NCBI GenBank assembly: GCA_934527255.1
Contig: CAKTAM010000020.1
Coordinates: 1-23,695, forward strand
DNA length: 23,695 nt
Reading direction: 5' to 3'
Source of the DNA: an uncultured Oscillospiraceae bacterium
GTDB taxonomy: Bacteria > Bacillota > Clostridia > Oscillospirales > Ruminococcaceae
The notes under the pieces were generated by a model, which saw only the letters and a list, made by a program, of their open reading frames with translations, was not told where the DNA came from and did no database searches. Positions 23,023-23,695 of this stretch are shown here, in pieces. Each line of letters begins with the position of its first letter. The first letter of the stretch is position 1. The translations under genes and the position numbers were made by a program.

Positions 23023-23040
23023 CAGCCGGAGCATCGGCTG
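23023..23040 (+). promoter_or_regulatory. Short palindrome upstream of the recombinase ribosome site
   Basis: CAGCCG (23023-23028) and CGGCTG (23035-23040) are inverted with a 6-base spacer, ending 9 bases before GAGGAAG. It could be an operator or a leader hairpin. No convincing promoter was found between the long hairpin and the recombinase start. Confidence 0.3.
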
Positions 23041-23058
23041 CAAAAGACAGAGGAAGCT

Positions 23059-23679
23059 ATGAAAACAAATCTTACATACGGATACATACGCGTTTCCAGC
23101 AAAGATCAGAACGAGGCGCGCCAGTTGGCGACCCTGCGCGCACAAGGAATTGAAGATGCCTGCCTTTACATCGATAAGCAATCCGGCAAGGATTTCGAAC
23201 GTCCACAGTACCGACGACTGGTGCAGAAGCTGCGGCCGGGTGACCTGCTGTGCGTGCAAAGCATCGACCGTCTGGGCCGAAATTATGAAGAAATACAGGC
23301 ACAGTGGCGCATTCTCACGCGGGAAAAGCAGGTGGATATCTGCGTGCTGGATATGCCGCTGCTGGATACCCGCCCCAATAAGGACCTGTTGGGAACGTTC
23401 ATTGCCGACCTTGTGCTGCAGATCCTTTCGTTTGCGGCGCAGTCCGAGCGTGAGGGCATCCGCCGCCGTCAGGCAGAGGGCATTGCCGCAGCCAAGGCGC
23501 GCGGAGTTCAGTTCGGACGGCCGCCGCGCCCGCTGCCGGAAAATTTTGCCGAGGTCTGCGGGGCATGGCGCGCCGAAAAGCTGACGCTGCGTCAGGCGGC
23601 TGCAGCCTGTCAGATGCCGCCGGGTACTTTCTACAGTAAGGCGCTTCGGCAGGAAAAGGAAGTTTTGCCCTCTGTTTGA
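23059..23679 (+). CDS. Small serine recombinase (resolvase/invertase family)
   Basis: 206-residue DNA recombinase that cuts and rejoins DNA through a phosphoserine link. YGYIRVSSKDQNEARQ places the nucleophile Ser13 and Arg11 as in gamma-delta resolvase (Ser10, Arg8). Arg48 in FERPQYRRL and Arg71/Arg74 in SIDRLGRN complete the active site. A long helix (about 118-145) leads to GRPPRPLP and a C-terminal helix-turn-helix (about 172-198) for DNA binding. The start at 23059 follows GAGGAAG; a longer frame from 22996 would begin inside the hairpin. Size and layout match Tn3-type resolvases and DNA invertases, not the large serine integrases. No transposase or integrated element is visible. It could be a stand-alone housekeeping-like copy, common in gut Clostridia, or the edge of a mobile element beyond the window. 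Confidence 0.92.
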   Translation: MKTNLTYGYIRVSSKDQNEARQLATLRAQGIEDACLYIDKQSGKDFERPQYRRLVQKLRPGDLLCVQSIDRLGRNYEEIQAQWRILTREKQVDICVLDMPLLDTRPNKDLLGTFIADLVLQILSFAAQSEREGIRRRQAEGIAAAKARGVQFGRPPRPLPENFAEVCGAWRAEKLTLRQAAAACQMPPGTFYSKALRQEKEVLPSV

Positions 23680-23695
23680 AAAGGTGTGCTTTTGA

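Noticed and set aside
1..23695. CRISPR array, tRNA genes, insertion sequences or phage structural genes
   Set aside because: No regularly spaced direct repeats, no cloverleaf with a TTCGANTC-like loop, and no transposase or phage proteins were found; the serine recombinase alone does not prove a mobile element.

Overview
The window looks like a chromosomal segment of a GC-rich, Gram-positive gut Firmicute, most likely an Oscillospirales/Ruminococcaceae relative (Faecalibacterium, Gemmiger or Subdoligranulum type). This is inferred from LPXTG-anchored pilins with class C sortases, AGGAGG-type ribosome binding sites, consensus TTGACA-N17-TATAAT-like promoters, strong GC bias at third codon positions, and plant-glycan enzymes. 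I saw no rRNA, tRNA, CRISPR array or insertion sequence.

Layout. (1) 85-2829, minus strand: a membrane-bound O-acyltransferase (MBOAT) and an SGNH-hydrolase-like partner, probably modifying an envelope polymer. (2) 3147-4601, plus: glutamyl-tRNA synthetase, with its own promoter and terminator. (3) 4730-6688, plus: a GH127/DUF1680 beta-L-arabinofuranosidase-like enzyme. (4) 6908-16649, plus: a compact pilus operon made of a small coiled-coil protein, signal peptidase I, a 1601-residue LPXTG surface protein (probable tip adhesin), an LPGTG major pilin, a class C sortase, an LPQTG minor/basal pilin and a second sortase. Several of these genes overlap (two by ATGA). (5) 17096-17665, plus: an RpiB/LacAB-family isomerase with altered active-site residues. 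(6) 17850-20864, minus: GH78 alpha-L-rhamnosidase followed by L-rhamnose mutarotase. (7) 21177-22845, plus: a ribokinase-family kinase and thiamine pyrophosphokinase, divergent from the rhamnosidase. (8) 23059-23679, plus: a small serine recombinase just after an unusually long perfect hairpin.

How the genes work together. In the pilus operon, the signal peptidase and two sortases would process and assemble three secreted LPXTG proteins: tip, shaft and base. The most unusual gene is the tip protein. It carries six C-x(4/7)-H-x-H-x3-C repeats around a CHAP-like domain whose expected catalytic cysteine is serine. Its first ~700 residues contain almost no lysine, and it ends with a fibro-slime/PA14-like domain and a pilin isopeptide domain. 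The glycan genes (arabinofuranosidase-like, rhamnosidase, rhamnose mutarotase, sugar-phosphate isomerase, sugar kinase) fit release and use of L-arabinose and L-rhamnose from plant glycans or glycosides. No transporter or dedicated regulator lies in the window.

All calls come from reading the sequence and from memory of protein families. No database search was run.
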